From Nonomuraea thailandensis (lineage in GTDB: Bacteria > Actinomycetota > Actinomycetes > Streptosporangiales > Streptosporangiaceae): a stretch of DNA of 64,000 bases. The translations under genes were made by a program, and so were the position numbers. The notes under the pieces are model-generated. The model saw nothing but the letters and a program-made list of their open reading frames with translations. It made no database searches and was not told where the DNA came from. Positions within the stretch are counted from its first letter, which is position 1. Every line of letters starts with the position of its first letter. The stretch spans positions 12,607,501-12,671,500 of the forward strand of contig NZ_JAMZEB010000002.1 in assembly GCF_024172165.1 (NCBI RefSeq). Reading direction: 5' to 3'. This document shows positions 17,101 to 24,349 of the stretch, piece after piece.

Positions 17101-18089
17101 ACAACCAGTCGGGCACCGAGGAGGGCCCGGGGGCCCTGTACAACCAGTACTACGGCCCCTCGCGCTACCAGACCGCCTCGCAGGGCTGGCAGCACGCGGA
17201 GTACGGCGGCCCGTGGAAGGAGGGCGACAACCAGAACCACTACGACCTGTTCTCCGCGGGCGGGCTGGACTTCGTGGTGGTCGGCCTGTCGTACGGGGTC
17301 ACCAGGGACGAGGCGGAATGGGCCGGCTCGATCTTCAAGAAGTACCCCAACCGCAACGGCATCCTGCTCTCGCACGACTACATCGTGCCGAGCACGAACC
17401 CTGACGGCCGCGGCGCCGGATTCTCCGCCCCGGACGGCTCGATGTTGTACAAGACGGTCGTCGAGAAGAACGCGAACGTCTTCCTCATCCTGGCCGGCCA
17501 CGAGCACGGCGTGGGCACCAACGTCAAGCCGAAGGTGGGCCAGGTCGGCAAGGGAGTCGTCGAGCTGCTGGCGGACTACCAGTTCTACACGGTCTCCGCC
17601 GACCGGCTCGGGCTCACCGAGATCGGCGGGTACGACCCGGCCGACCAGCTCCAGTTCGGCGCGAGCTTCCTGCGGATGCTGCAGTTCGACGTCAAGCGCT
17701 CCGAGCTGATCGTCGACACCTTCTCGCCGCTGCTCAACGAGTTCGGCGCCACCGAGTACGACCCGCTGCGCCGCTACAACGGCCTGGAGGACAACATGGT
17801 GCTGCCGGTCGACCTCACCTCGCGGACGACCACCCTGCAGACCGACTCGCTGGCGCTCTACAAGCCCACCCGGGTCATCGGGCGGGACAGGGTCGCCTCG
17901 GGCCAGGTGGCCTCGGTGAAGTGGGACAGGCTCAAGGACGACACGGCCTACGCCTGGTTCGTCACGGCCCGCTCCGCCGGCGGCGGCGTGACCGCCTCCG
18001 AGCCGAGTGTCTTCGTCACCAAGGACGAGCACGGCCGCCCCGGCAGGTGGGACGCCGACTCGCCCATGCACCGCTGGTTCAACCGCTAG
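14130..18089 (+). CDS. Large secreted metallophosphoesterase with three SCG-type repeat domains
   Basis: A 1,319-residue protein with a long cationic signal peptide (cleavage likely after AHA near residue 36). The C-terminal third carries all the calcineurin-like metal motifs: FTDTQY (near 894), HTGDIIEN (942), AGNHDN (986), LSHDY (1080) and AGHEHG (1124). Before it lie three copies of a beta-rich module. Each contains a YxSYxLVNG-like strand (YNNFLLVNGK in copy 2), an SCGxxxDD(F/Y) motif and a GDGxCG motif, giving four cysteines per copy pair-ready for disulfides. Big_3-like linkers follow. It probably hydrolyses extracellular phosphoesters or cell-wall polymers, with the modules binding glycan or surface; substrate unknown. 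GAGGAGG precedes the ATG. Confidence 0.85.
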   Translation: MQPTASRRLRKRGRLAIAAALTALLVNTLVTAAHADPEQQERGRPGPTPTPTASQTPPALTPADGSYLEGTVKAAAVPATAGDSVTKLAVDDAAIEGATRTVGVSKLAFDVGSNSTEAQYHSYVLVNGAYKVEIGNYVSQRATLDIPNEHLVKGENTVEIVVGAIPSSCGTNYDDFVLSDVGLQLLGEVADGEDNPYTLSFGDGSCGTNTSLLKRATLKFFTQSDPQGTTGLTADVDTTKLSNGTHVLSATTAAGVTVRNTVTVNNAPAGAPRLMPTDGTLVAGTKAVFATVPAGSPGGVEKLTVDGGEPVTKATLGNGAATLAFDVGADALDDKYNNFLLVNGKRIDLGGSYVNGRASVAVPARFLTPGDNIIKVVTGDYKESCGNDRDDFTISNLALTLDGATVGGQGVEPSYTMGDGTCGSDQAAKREAELRYAIDAPAVHLVETLGSGEAKLSFNVGSNSIEARYQSYLLVNGQKIIVDGDFVSRRVDLTIPNEYLVPGWNTIDFVAGTFPTSCGDNRDDYAISNLVLTPARGTATGQMLKSSYSMGDGNCGDTVNPLTEIDLQFLVDAPAGGLRADLDTTAVKDGKHTLAAESSTGERATRLLLTDNSAPEVSRSVPAAGEKIRATVVLDVRLEDASGVVSGPDVKLDGRPIQPGAQVGPGLKAGRHTLSVTGADGLGNTATREIVFESAGIPDVPAELSPALGAVDVSDPATLSAKVAEPDGGPVTATFSQAEILAPDEVYQGTATSLPTTLQVPGEKKVRTRGLDPADGQTLDAPAGQDLVYQRFDVQVKGHADAPVLRWEGSIDPERLASLRVWNTGDKAWDLLTSSRGAPEGSTALTAVVDPKYIDRQKVHVMVTGEDPFADDIEPGDPNGFADPSTYDFSIVHFTDTQYISEGAVEQETAEERAVWESAYAGIVNWIKDNKDQRKISYVAHTGDIIENNIRKPADESMQRQIAGEFEVSSKQQRVLDDAGIPNGVIAGNHDNQSGTEEGPGALYNQYYGPSRYQTASQGWQHAEYGGPWKEGDNQNHYDLFSAGGLDFVVVGLSYGVTRDEAEWAGSIFKKYPNRNGILLSHDYIVPSTNPDGRGAGFSAPDGSMLYKTVVEKNANVFLILAGHEHGVGTNVKPKVGQVGKGVVELLADYQFYTVSADRLGLTEIGGYDPADQLQFGASFLRMLQFDVKRSELIVDTFSPLLNEFGATEYDPLRRYNGLEDNMVLPVDLTSRTTTLQTDSLALYKPTRVIGRDRVASGQVASVKWDRLKDDTAYAWFVTARSAGGGVTASEPSVFVTKDEHGRPGRWDADSPMHRWFNR

Positions 18090-18097
18090 TCCGACCC

Positions 18098-18127
18098 GCC
18101 GCCCCGGGCCGCAGGGCCCGGGGCGGC
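18098..18127 (+). terminator. Strong GC hairpin after the metallophosphoesterase gene
   Basis: GCCGCCCCGGGCC (18098-18110) pairs perfectly with 18115-18127 around a four-base GCAG loop. The 13-bp stem begins 8 bases after the stop codon. There is no T-run, which is common in actinobacteria. It may terminate, or may only stabilise the 3' end of the upstream message, because the next gene starts 22 bases later. Confidence 0.6.
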
Positions 18128-18148
18128 ATCCCCTCCTGGAGACCTGAC

Positions 18149-18781
18149 ATGCTGCGCTGGCTGCCCGCCTTCGTGTTGCCGGCCGTCCTGCTGCTCCCCG
18201 CCTCCGCCGCGGCCCACGACGCGACCACGACCGCCCGCGCCGAGGTGACGGGCGCCGGGGTGAACGTGCGGGTCGTGCTGGAGCTCGAGTACGACCTGCT
18301 GATGAAGTCGGCCTGGCTCTACGCCACCGCCTACGACGCCAAGGAGCGGGCCGAGCAGCTCCGCCAGCTCCGGCTCAACCGCGACGCCGTGGCTCGGTAC
18401 GTCACGGACCGCTTCGCCGTCGCCTACGACGACCGGCCCTGCGCCCCCACCCTGACCCGCGACGCCGACGTGCGCCCGCGCGAGAAGAAGAGCTTCGCCG
18501 TGCTCGGCTTCGCCTTCGCCTGCCAGGGCGAGCCCGGGGGCACGCACGCGATCTCCAGCGCGCTGTTCCCCGACGCCGAGACGTTCGTGCACAGCACCGA
18601 GACGCTCGTCCGCTACGACCTCGGCGGCGAGCGCGGCACTGTGGTCCTGGTCGCCGAGAGCCCGACGCTCAAGGTCGGCGAGCGCGCGGAGAGCGGCGGG
18701 ACCACCGGGCTCTTCCTGCTCGGGGCGCTGCTCGTGCCCGTCGCCGCGCTCCTCCCCGTGCTCAGACGGCGACGCCGGTAG
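18149..18781 (+). CDS. Exported, C-terminally membrane-anchored protein of unknown function
   Basis: A 210-residue protein with a signal peptide (LRWLPAFVLPAVLLLPASAA), an extracytoplasmic domain of about 150 residues with two cysteines (near 94 and 120, in CAPTLTRDAD and FACQGEPGG), and a C-terminal hydrophobic segment followed by RRRRR. This gives a type I anchor with a short positive tail. The layout resembles the exported domain seen in some HupE/copper-related or surface proteins, but I cannot assign it. It lies between the secreted metallophosphoesterase and a sensor kinase in the same direction, so a joint role at the cell surface is plausible. ATG 18149 follows CTGGAG. Confidence 0.75.
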   Translation: MLRWLPAFVLPAVLLLPASAAAHDATTTARAEVTGAGVNVRVVLELEYDLLMKSAWLYATAYDAKERAEQLRQLRLNRDAVARYVTDRFAVAYDDRPCAPTLTRDADVRPREKKSFAVLGFAFACQGEPGGTHAISSALFPDAETFVHSTETLVRYDLGGERGTVVLVAESPTLKVGERAESGGTTGLFLLGALLVPVAALLPVLRRRRR

Positions 18782-18857
18782 GCGGATTTGTCGGGGAATC
18801 TCCCGAGGTTGGCGGCGAACACACCCGTTGTGTTCTGCTGATCCTCGGGGGAGGGGC

Positions 18858-20222
18858 GTGAGCAGACGGTTGGGCCGTTCGTTGCGGACACGGCTGGCGC
18901 TGTGGGCGAGCATCACGATGCTGCTGCTCAACGTCATCGTCAGCGCCTTCGTGCTGTTCGGGATCCGCAGCGAGGTGGCCGACATCAAGGCGCGGGACGT
19001 GGCAGGCAAGGCCGTGCGCGTGCTCCTCATGGTCAAGCGGAACAAGCTGCCCCAGGTGCTGCCACAACACGGGCTCGACGGCATCCAGGTGGTGGACCCG
19101 CGCGGCCGGCCCGTCGCGTGGACGCCGAACCTGGCCGGCGCGCCGCGCCTGACGAGCGAGATCCCGCACCGCAACCAGGCCAACGAGGTCACCCGGCTCT
19201 GCGACCTGCCGCGCTTCTCCGGCGAGTGCAAGGTCGTCGTGGTGCTGGTCGCGTTCCAGCCGGACGGGGAGTGGCTGATCTACGCCTTCGACCCGGCGGT
19301 GCCCTGGTACGTCGCCCCGCAGGTGATCCTGTTCCAGGTCGCCGTGACGGCCACGCTGGTCGCGCTGGCCTGGTTCGGGGTCTCCCGCGTCGTGGACAGG
19401 ACGCTGCGGCCGGTCGGCAGCATCACCAAGCGGCTGGCGGAGATCAGCGAGGGCGGCGGCGGGATGCGCGTGCCCGTGCCCGAGACGGATGACGAGATCA
19501 AGGCCCTGGCCGAGACCAGCAACCGCACCCTGGAGCGGCTGGAGTCGGCGCTGGAGCGGCTTCAGCTGGCGATGGAGCGGCAGCGCCAGTTCGCCGCGGA
19601 CGCCTCCCACGACCTGCGCAGCCCCATCACGGCGATGCGCGCCCAGATCGAGGACGCCATGCTCCACCCCGAGGACACCGACTGGGCGGAGACCGGCGGC
19701 GAGGTGCTGACCAGCCTGGAGCGGCTGCAGGCGATCGTGGCGGACCTGCTCACGCTGAGCAGGCTGGACGCGGGCGCCCCCGACGAGCGCGAGCCCCTCG
19801 ACCTCGCCGAGCTGGTGACCGCCGAGACCACCAGGCCGCGCGTCAAGCGGGTCGTCACCACGCTGCAGACCGGCGTGATCGTGGACGGCGACCGGCTGCA
19901 GCTGGCCCGCCTGCTGACGAACCTCCTCGACAACGCCGAGCGGCACGCCGAGTCGCAGATCATCGTGACCGTGCGGCGGCAGGGCGACGAGGCGGTGCTG
20001 GAAGTGGTGGACGACGGCACGGGCATCGCGCGCGAGCACCGCGAGAAGGTCTTCGAGCGCTTCACCCGCCTGGACGCCTCGCGCAGCCGCGACGCCGGCG
20101 GCACCGGGCTCGGCCTGCCGATCGCCCGCGAGATCGCGACCGCGCACCTCGGCACGCTGACCATCGAGGACTCCGACACCGGCGCCCGGTTCGTGCTCAG
20201 GCTGCCGGTGCAGGAGGCCTGA
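18858..20222 (+). CDS. Orphan HAMP-HisKA sensor histidine kinase
   Basis: A 454-residue membrane kinase: TM1 (about 14-34), an extracellular sensor of about 115 residues with a Cys pair (CDLPRFSGEC), TM2 (about 150-173), HAMP (about 175-228), HisKA with the phospho-acceptor in ASHDLRSPI (His near 251), and an HATPase domain with N box LLTNLLDNAERHA (near 352) and G boxes DDGTGIA and GGTGLGLPIA. This architecture normally partners an OmpR-type response regulator, but none is adjacent. The GTG at 18858 is the likely start (GAGGGG is very close); an in-frame GTG at 18828 is possible. It follows the anchored protein by 76 bp. Confidence 0.9.
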   Translation: MSRRLGRSLRTRLALWASITMLLLNVIVSAFVLFGIRSEVADIKARDVAGKAVRVLLMVKRNKLPQVLPQHGLDGIQVVDPRGRPVAWTPNLAGAPRLTSEIPHRNQANEVTRLCDLPRFSGECKVVVVLVAFQPDGEWLIYAFDPAVPWYVAPQVILFQVAVTATLVALAWFGVSRVVDRTLRPVGSITKRLAEISEGGGGMRVPVPETDDEIKALAETSNRTLERLESALERLQLAMERQRQFAADASHDLRSPITAMRAQIEDAMLHPEDTDWAETGGEVLTSLERLQAIVADLLTLSRLDAGAPDEREPLDLAELVTAETTRPRVKRVVTTLQTGVIVDGDRLQLARLLTNLLDNAERHAESQIIVTVRRQGDEAVLEVVDDGTGIAREHREKVFERFTRLDASRSRDAGGTGLGLPIAREIATAHLGTLTIEDSDTGARFVLRLPVQEA

Positions 20223-20228
20223 CGCGGG

Positions 20229-21431
20229 TCAGCGTTGCATCTGCAGGCTGTGCACGGGGTGCTCGCCCTCGGTCTGCAGCCGGTACTCCTCGCCGGACTT
20301 CGCGCGGTTGTCGTCGATGATCCGCTCGGAAGGCGCCTTCTCGCCGCCCATCAGCGCCTCCTGCATCTTCTCGAAGCGTTCGTGCGCGTCCTGGACGTAG
20401 CCGGTGCCCAGCGTGGTGTAGTCGATCTGGGTGGCGATCAGCTCGCGCAGGTAGGCCTTGTTCGGCTCGAACGTCACCGGCTGCGGCAGCTCCGGCGCGC
20501 ACACCTGCTCGGGGTCGCGGCCGTCGTGCTTCTTGAACAGCTCGGCGGCCAGCCGCAGGTGCTCCAGCTCCATGTTGAGGTGCAGCTCCCAGATGTTCTT
20601 CACCTTGGGGTCGGACTCGGTCTCCATGAACGAGTGGTACAGGTAGCACTCGTTGTACTCGTGGTTGAGCAGCATCTCCCACCAGCTCTCGCCGGGGTCC
20701 ACCAGCGACTCGTAGTGGGTGACGTGCTCCTCCTCGATGAGGCCGATCTCCTGGTAGAGCTGCCGGGCGATCGGCTCCATGTAGGTGGGGCCGACGTTCA
20801 TGTAGAAGTTCATCGTCTGCTGCTCGGCCGACATGATCGTCAGCGCGTGCAGTTTGCTGATCGGCGCGGTGTTCTCACGGTCGTAGGGCTCGCGCACGTT
20901 GTCCATCGGGTCGCGGTGGTGCAGGTACGTGGGGCGGCCCGGCATGACCTCGGTCAGGTTGTCGACGATCTTCTCGGCCTTGCGGTGCTCGATCATCTCG
21001 TACAGGTTGGCGTACCGGTAGAGGTGGTCGAAGTCCTCCAGGACCCCGAACTGGTAGGCCTGCTGCAGGTACGGGTCCGGCTCCATCCGGGCCACCCACG
21101 CGGTCAGGTCCACCGCCACCTGCTCGTAGGCGATCGTGGTCTCCAGCACGGAGGCCAGGCCGGGCAGCAGCCAGTTGACCACCTTCTGCTGCTGCGCCTC
21201 GATGTAGCGCACCCGGGCCAGGTGCTGCTTGATCTCCAGGTCGGGGCAGTGGCGGGCGAGCTGGTGGCTGAACAGGACGGCCTCCACCTCGATCCCGTTC
21301 ATGGTGATGATCCGGCACCGCGTGTACGGGTCGGCGTGGTCCGGGTCGATCGGCGTGACGTTCAGCTCCCGCCAGTTGCGCAGTTGCTTGTCCAGCGGGA
21401 TGCCCCGCTCACGCAGTGGATTGAAGGTCAT
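20229..21431 (-). CDS. Ferritin-like superfamily protein of unknown function
   Basis: A 400-residue, entirely alpha-helical protein with many paired Glu/His motifs of a ferritin-like diiron fold: EAQQQKVVNWLLPG, EDFDHLYRYANLYEMIEHRK (near 145), IEEEHVTHYESLVD (near 245), NECYLYHSFMETE and LHLNMELEHLRLAAELF (near 300). No signal peptide. The family is found in actinobacteria and has no assigned reaction. Nearby hemerythrin and STAS genes hint at a redox or stress setting. ATG 21431 has AAGGA ten bases upstream; a GTG six codons earlier lacks a ribosome site. Confidence 0.75.
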   Translation of the reverse strand: MTFNPLRERGIPLDKQLRNWRELNVTPIDPDHADPYTRCRIITMNGIEVEAVLFSHQLARHCPDLEIKQHLARVRYIEAQQQKVVNWLLPGLASVLETTIAYEQVAVDLTAWVARMEPDPYLQQAYQFGVLEDFDHLYRYANLYEMIEHRKAEKIVDNLTEVMPGRPTYLHHRDPMDNVREPYDRENTAPISKLHALTIMSAEQQTMNFYMNVGPTYMEPIARQLYQEIGLIEEEHVTHYESLVDPGESWWEMLLNHEYNECYLYHSFMETESDPKVKNIWELHLNMELEHLRLAAELFKKHDGRDPEQVCAPELPQPVTFEPNKAYLRELIATQIDYTTLGTGYVQDAHERFEKMQEALMGGEKAPSERIIDDNRAKSGEEYRLQTEGEHPVHSLQMQR

Positions 21432-21596
21432 GTCCGTGGGATCCTTCACGCTAGTCGTCGGCGTGCGACCTGCCCGCCCGCCCTACCCGAGGCTTCCCGG
21501 TCCAATCTCTGGGCGCTCTCGGCGAAACCCCCGCACTCGGTAAGGATCTCGGCGTACCCGGCGTGACCCGGGTCGCGCCGGGTAGGCACGCATCCC

Positions 21597-22175
21597 ATGA
21601 CGAGAACCGCGCCAGAGACCATGTCCGAGACGGATGTCATCGACCTGCTGCTGGCCCAGCACGCGATGATCAGGGACCTGTTCGACGAGGTCGAGCAGGC
21701 GCCCGCCGACCAGCGAGGGGAGGCGTTCACCCGGCTCGTGCGGATGCTCGCCGTGCACGAGACCGCCGAGGAGGAGATCGTCCACCCCTACGCCCGCCGC
21801 AAGATCGACGGCGGCGACGGCGTGGTCGACGACCGGCTGGAGGAGGAGCGCGAGGCCAAGGAGCTGCTGATGCGCATGGACGAGGCCGGTCCCGAGGCGC
21901 CCGGCTTCACGGAGAACCTCCTGATGCTGCGCGCCGCCGTGGAGGCGCACGCCCGCAGCGAGGAGCGCTACGAGTTCACCCAGCTCCGCGGTCACACCAC
22001 CGAGGCCGAGCGCCGCAGCATGGCCGTCGGCGTCAAGGCCGCCGAGGCCATGGCGCCCACCCACCCGCACCCCGGCACCGAGTCGGCCACCAAGAACGTG
22101 CTCGTCGGCACCCCGGTCGCGATGATGGACCGGATCCGCGACGTGGTCCGTCAGGCGATGGGCAAGAAGCCCTGA
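21597..22175 (+). CDS. Hemerythrin HHE domain protein
   Basis: A 192-residue cytosolic protein. The first 140 residues follow the hemerythrin HHE pattern for a diiron site: LLLAQHAMIRDLFDEVE (near 17), MLAVHETAEEEIVHPYAR (near 50) and VEAHARSEERYEFTQL (near 118). Actinobacterial members bind oxygen, NO or iron, or sense redox state; the function here is not known. It has its own short spacer from the divergent ferritin-like gene, and together they may form an iron or oxygen stress pair (inference). Confidence 0.85.
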   Translation: MTRTAPETMSETDVIDLLLAQHAMIRDLFDEVEQAPADQRGEAFTRLVRMLAVHETAEEEIVHPYARRKIDGGDGVVDDRLEEEREAKELLMRMDEAGPEAPGFTENLLMLRAAVEAHARSEERYEFTQLRGHTTEAERRSMAVGVKAAEAMAPTHPHPGTESATKNVLVGTPVAMMDRIRDVVRQAMGKKP

Positions 22176-22266
22176 GGGGTGCCCCGCGTGCTGCGGCATG
22201 ACTGACCCGTCGATGATCGGGGCATGGATCCCGCACCAGGGTTGCAGGACCGAAAGGGAGATCCAC

Positions 22267-22554
22267 ATGGACCAGCGGGGCATCGGCGGCAGTGACGTTG
22301 GCACCGTTGACGGGCACGGCCCCGTCCGGGTCCGCTGCACGCCTCCCGCCGCGGCCGAGCTGTTCGAGATCGCCGTCCTGGACACCACGGGCGGCGACGG
22401 CGAGGCGCGCTGGCACACGATCGGCTGGGGCGTGGACCGCGGCCACGCCGACAGCATCGCCGAGGCGTACGTGACGCGCCCCCTGTGCCCCTACGACGAG
22501 GCACAGGTGCGGCACAACGGTCACCTGGTGGGGGTGCACCGCCGGCCCGCGTAG
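22267..22554 (+). CDS. Small hypothetical protein, 95 residues
   Basis: I do not recognise this gene. ATG 22267 has a good AAGGGAGA ribosome site and gives an acidic, soluble protein with two Cys, three Trp and no membrane segment (motifs DTTGGDGEARWHTIGWGVDRG; YVTRPLCPYDEAQVR). Codon use matches its neighbours. It ends 5 bp from the convergent STAS gene and follows the hemerythrin gene by 91 bp in the same direction. Confidence 0.6.
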   Translation: MDQRGIGGSDVGTVDGHGPVRVRCTPPAAAELFEIAVLDTTGGDGEARWHTIGWGVDRGHADSIAEAYVTRPLCPYDEAQVRHNGHLVGVHRRPA

Positions 22555-22559
22555 CCCTC

Positions 22560-22928
22560 CTACGCCAGCTCCGAGGGGTTGACCAGGCCGAGATCCTCGA
22601 TCGCGGCGATGGCCTGCTCCACGTGGTCGTACACCGTCACGGCGCGCCGCGCTCCGGTGATCTCCAGCAGCCGGGCCGGCATCGGCTGCAGCCCGGCCAG
22701 GTGCACGCCCACGCCGTGGGCGCGGGCGAGCGTGGCGGCGGCCAGCAGCACGGCCAGGCCCGAGCTGTCCAGGAAGGACAGCTCGCTCATGTCGATGATG
22801 AGATGCTCGTCCAGCCGCTCGCGCTCCTGGTCGATGTAGTCCTCGAGCTGGGCGGACGTCCTGGTGTCGACCTGCCCGGCCACGGCGATCAGCGTGGCGC
22901 CGGGAAGGTGGCGACAGGTGAGGTTCAC
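22560..22928 (-). CDS. STAS-domain anti-sigma factor antagonist
   Basis: A 122-residue single STAS domain of the SpoIIAA/RsbV type. The regulatory serine motif is LSFLDSSGLAVLLAAA, preceded by the strand LIIDMSE. Such proteins release a sigma factor from its anti-sigma kinase when unphosphorylated. No anti-sigma kinase or sigma gene lies next to it. The GTG at 22928 is five bases from AGGAG; the GTG two codons upstream would leave no spacing, so the shorter start is preferred. Confidence 0.88.
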   Translation of the reverse strand: MNLTCRHLPGATLIAVAGQVDTRTSAQLEDYIDQERERLDEHLIIDMSELSFLDSSGLAVLLAAATLARAHGVGVHLAGLQPMPARLLEITGARRAVTVYDHVEQAIAAIEDLGLVNPSELA

Positions 22929-23110
22929 GGGCACTCCTGGCGGTGGGGCGGACCGATGGTGGGGGTGAACGGTTACCGCGGTATGCCTGTCGTTGTCGCA
23001 AACTCTATGCCCGTAGATAGATACCCGAAAGACTTTTCGTCATAGGATCTTCATGAAAGGTGTTTCACTCGCCCGTTGAGGGCCAGGATCGGGGCGAAGA
23101 GGCGACGGAC

Positions 23111-23455
23111 GTGAGCGCAGCCGACGACCGGGCGTCCAGCTGGACGTTCCTCACCCACCACGCCCGGGTGCTCGTGGAGATCGCCCGGGACCCCGACATC
23201 CGGCTGCGCGACATCGCCACCGGCATCGGCATCACCGAGCGGGCCGTGCAGAACATCGTGCGCGACCTGCACGAGGGCGGCTACCTCAGCCGCGACAGGG
23301 TGGGGCGGCGCAACCGCTACAGCCTCAACCTGGACCAGCACTTCCGCTACCCGACCGAGGCCGGCCTGCCGATCAGCCTGCTGATCGACATGTTCACCCA
23401 GCACGACCTGCCGGACACCCCCAAGCCGGACGAGCTCAGTCGCGATCGTCCATGA
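23111..23455 (+). CDS. Winged helix-turn-helix regulator (MarR/ArsR-like)
   Basis: A 114-residue protein that is essentially one winged-helix domain: LTHHARVLVEIARDPDIRLR, then the recognition region IATGIGITERAVQNIVRDLH (about 39-58) and the wing GYLSRDRVGRRNRYSLN. This compact form is widespread in actinobacteria; ligand and targets are unknown. The GTG at 23111 follows GAAGAGG. The end of the gene overlaps the convergent glycosylase gene by 20 bp. Confidence 0.82.
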   Translation: MSAADDRASSWTFLTHHARVLVEIARDPDIRLRDIATGIGITERAVQNIVRDLHEGGYLSRDRVGRRNRYSLNLDQHFRYPTEAGLPISLLIDMFTQHDLPDTPKPDELSRDRP

Positions 23456-24323
23456 CGCCGTACGCGGTCGCCCTGAACAGGAACGAGGCCCACGAGCGGT
23501 AGGGCCGCCACGAGTCGGCCAGCTTCCTGTACGCCGACGGGGGCGCGTCCTGCGCCAGCCCGTACGCCTCGCGCAGGATCGCGAACAGCCGCGGCTCGTC
23601 GCCGGGGAACGCGTCGGGCGCGCCCGCGCCGCGGATCAGGATCAGACCGGCGGAGAACGGCCCCACGCCGGGCAGGGCCCGGAGCTCGGCCAGGGCCTCC
23701 TCGGGGGCGAGCGAGCGCAGGTGCTCGGTGGTGAGCAGGCCGTCGTGCGCCGCCCTGGCCAGCCCGCGCACCCACACCTCCTTCTGGGCGGGGAGCCCGA
23801 GCCCGCCCGCGTCCAGCAGCGAGACGGGCGGCGGGAAGGCGGTGCACGGCTGCCCGTCCACCTCGACCAGCGCGCCGTAGCGCTCGGCGATGCGCTGCTT
23901 GATCCGGGAGGCGATGAGCATGGAGGAGCGCTGCACGATCACCGCCCAGCACGCCGCCTCCCACGGGCTCCAGAAGCACACGGGCCGCAGGCCGGGGCGC
24001 AGGCGCTGCAGGTCGCCGAGCACCGGGTCGGTCTCGCCCAGCTTGGCGAAGCCGGCGCCGTCCACGTCGAGGGAGAGGATGCGCGCCACCTCGGCGCGGA
24101 TGCCCGGCCCGGCCGGGCGCGTGGTGGTGACCGCCACCCCGCCGGGCGCACCTGTCACGGTCACGCCGATCGGCCGCCAGTCGGCCTCCGCGCAGTACGC
24201 GAAGCGCAGCGCCCGGCCGTCGGAGGGCAGCGCGCTCGTGGCGGGCCAGTCCTCGACGAAACGCAGCGAGTCGGCGAAGTCGAACGGGCCCTCGGCGGTG
24301 AGCGTGAATCCGTGCGTGGTCAT
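23436..24323 (-). CDS. DNA-3-methyladenine glycosylase 2 (AlkA-like), base excision repair
   Basis: A 295-residue HhH-GPD glycosylase. An N-terminal AlkA_N-like beta domain (to about 110) precedes the helical core QRSSMLIASRIKQRIAERYG (near 131), the hairpin LRALPGVGPFSAGLILIRG (near 217) and PDAFPGDEPR, where the catalytic Asp is expected (near 243). The family removes alkylated purines from DNA by cleaving the N-glycosidic bond. Its 3' end overlaps that of the convergent winged-helix gene. Confidence 0.87.
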   Translation of the reverse strand: MTTHGFTLTAEGPFDFADSLRFVEDWPATSALPSDGRALRFAYCAEADWRPIGVTVTGAPGGVAVTTTRPAGPGIRAEVARILSLDVDGAGFAKLGETDPVLGDLQRLRPGLRPVCFWSPWEAACWAVIVQRSSMLIASRIKQRIAERYGALVEVDGQPCTAFPPPVSLLDAGGLGLPAQKEVWVRGLARAAHDGLLTTEHLRSLAPEEALAELRALPGVGPFSAGLILIRGAGAPDAFPGDEPRLFAILREAYGLAQDAPPSAYRKLADSWRPYRSWASFLFRATAYGVMDDRD

Positions 24324-24349
24324 GCGCGTATGGTAGGCGGCCCGTACGA

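Noticed and set aside
14154..18071. Very long reverse-strand open frame of about 1,305 codons opposite the metallophosphoesterase
   Set aside because: It is composed of Arg, Gly, Ala, Val and His strings with no domain pattern, as expected opposite a high-GC gene with G/C third positions. The plus-strand gene has a signal peptide and catalytic motifs.
22993..23023. Promoter TTGTCG with TAGATA before the winged-helix gene
   Set aside because: The two possible -10 placements give spacings of 15 or 19 bases, neither optimal, so I do not annotate it.
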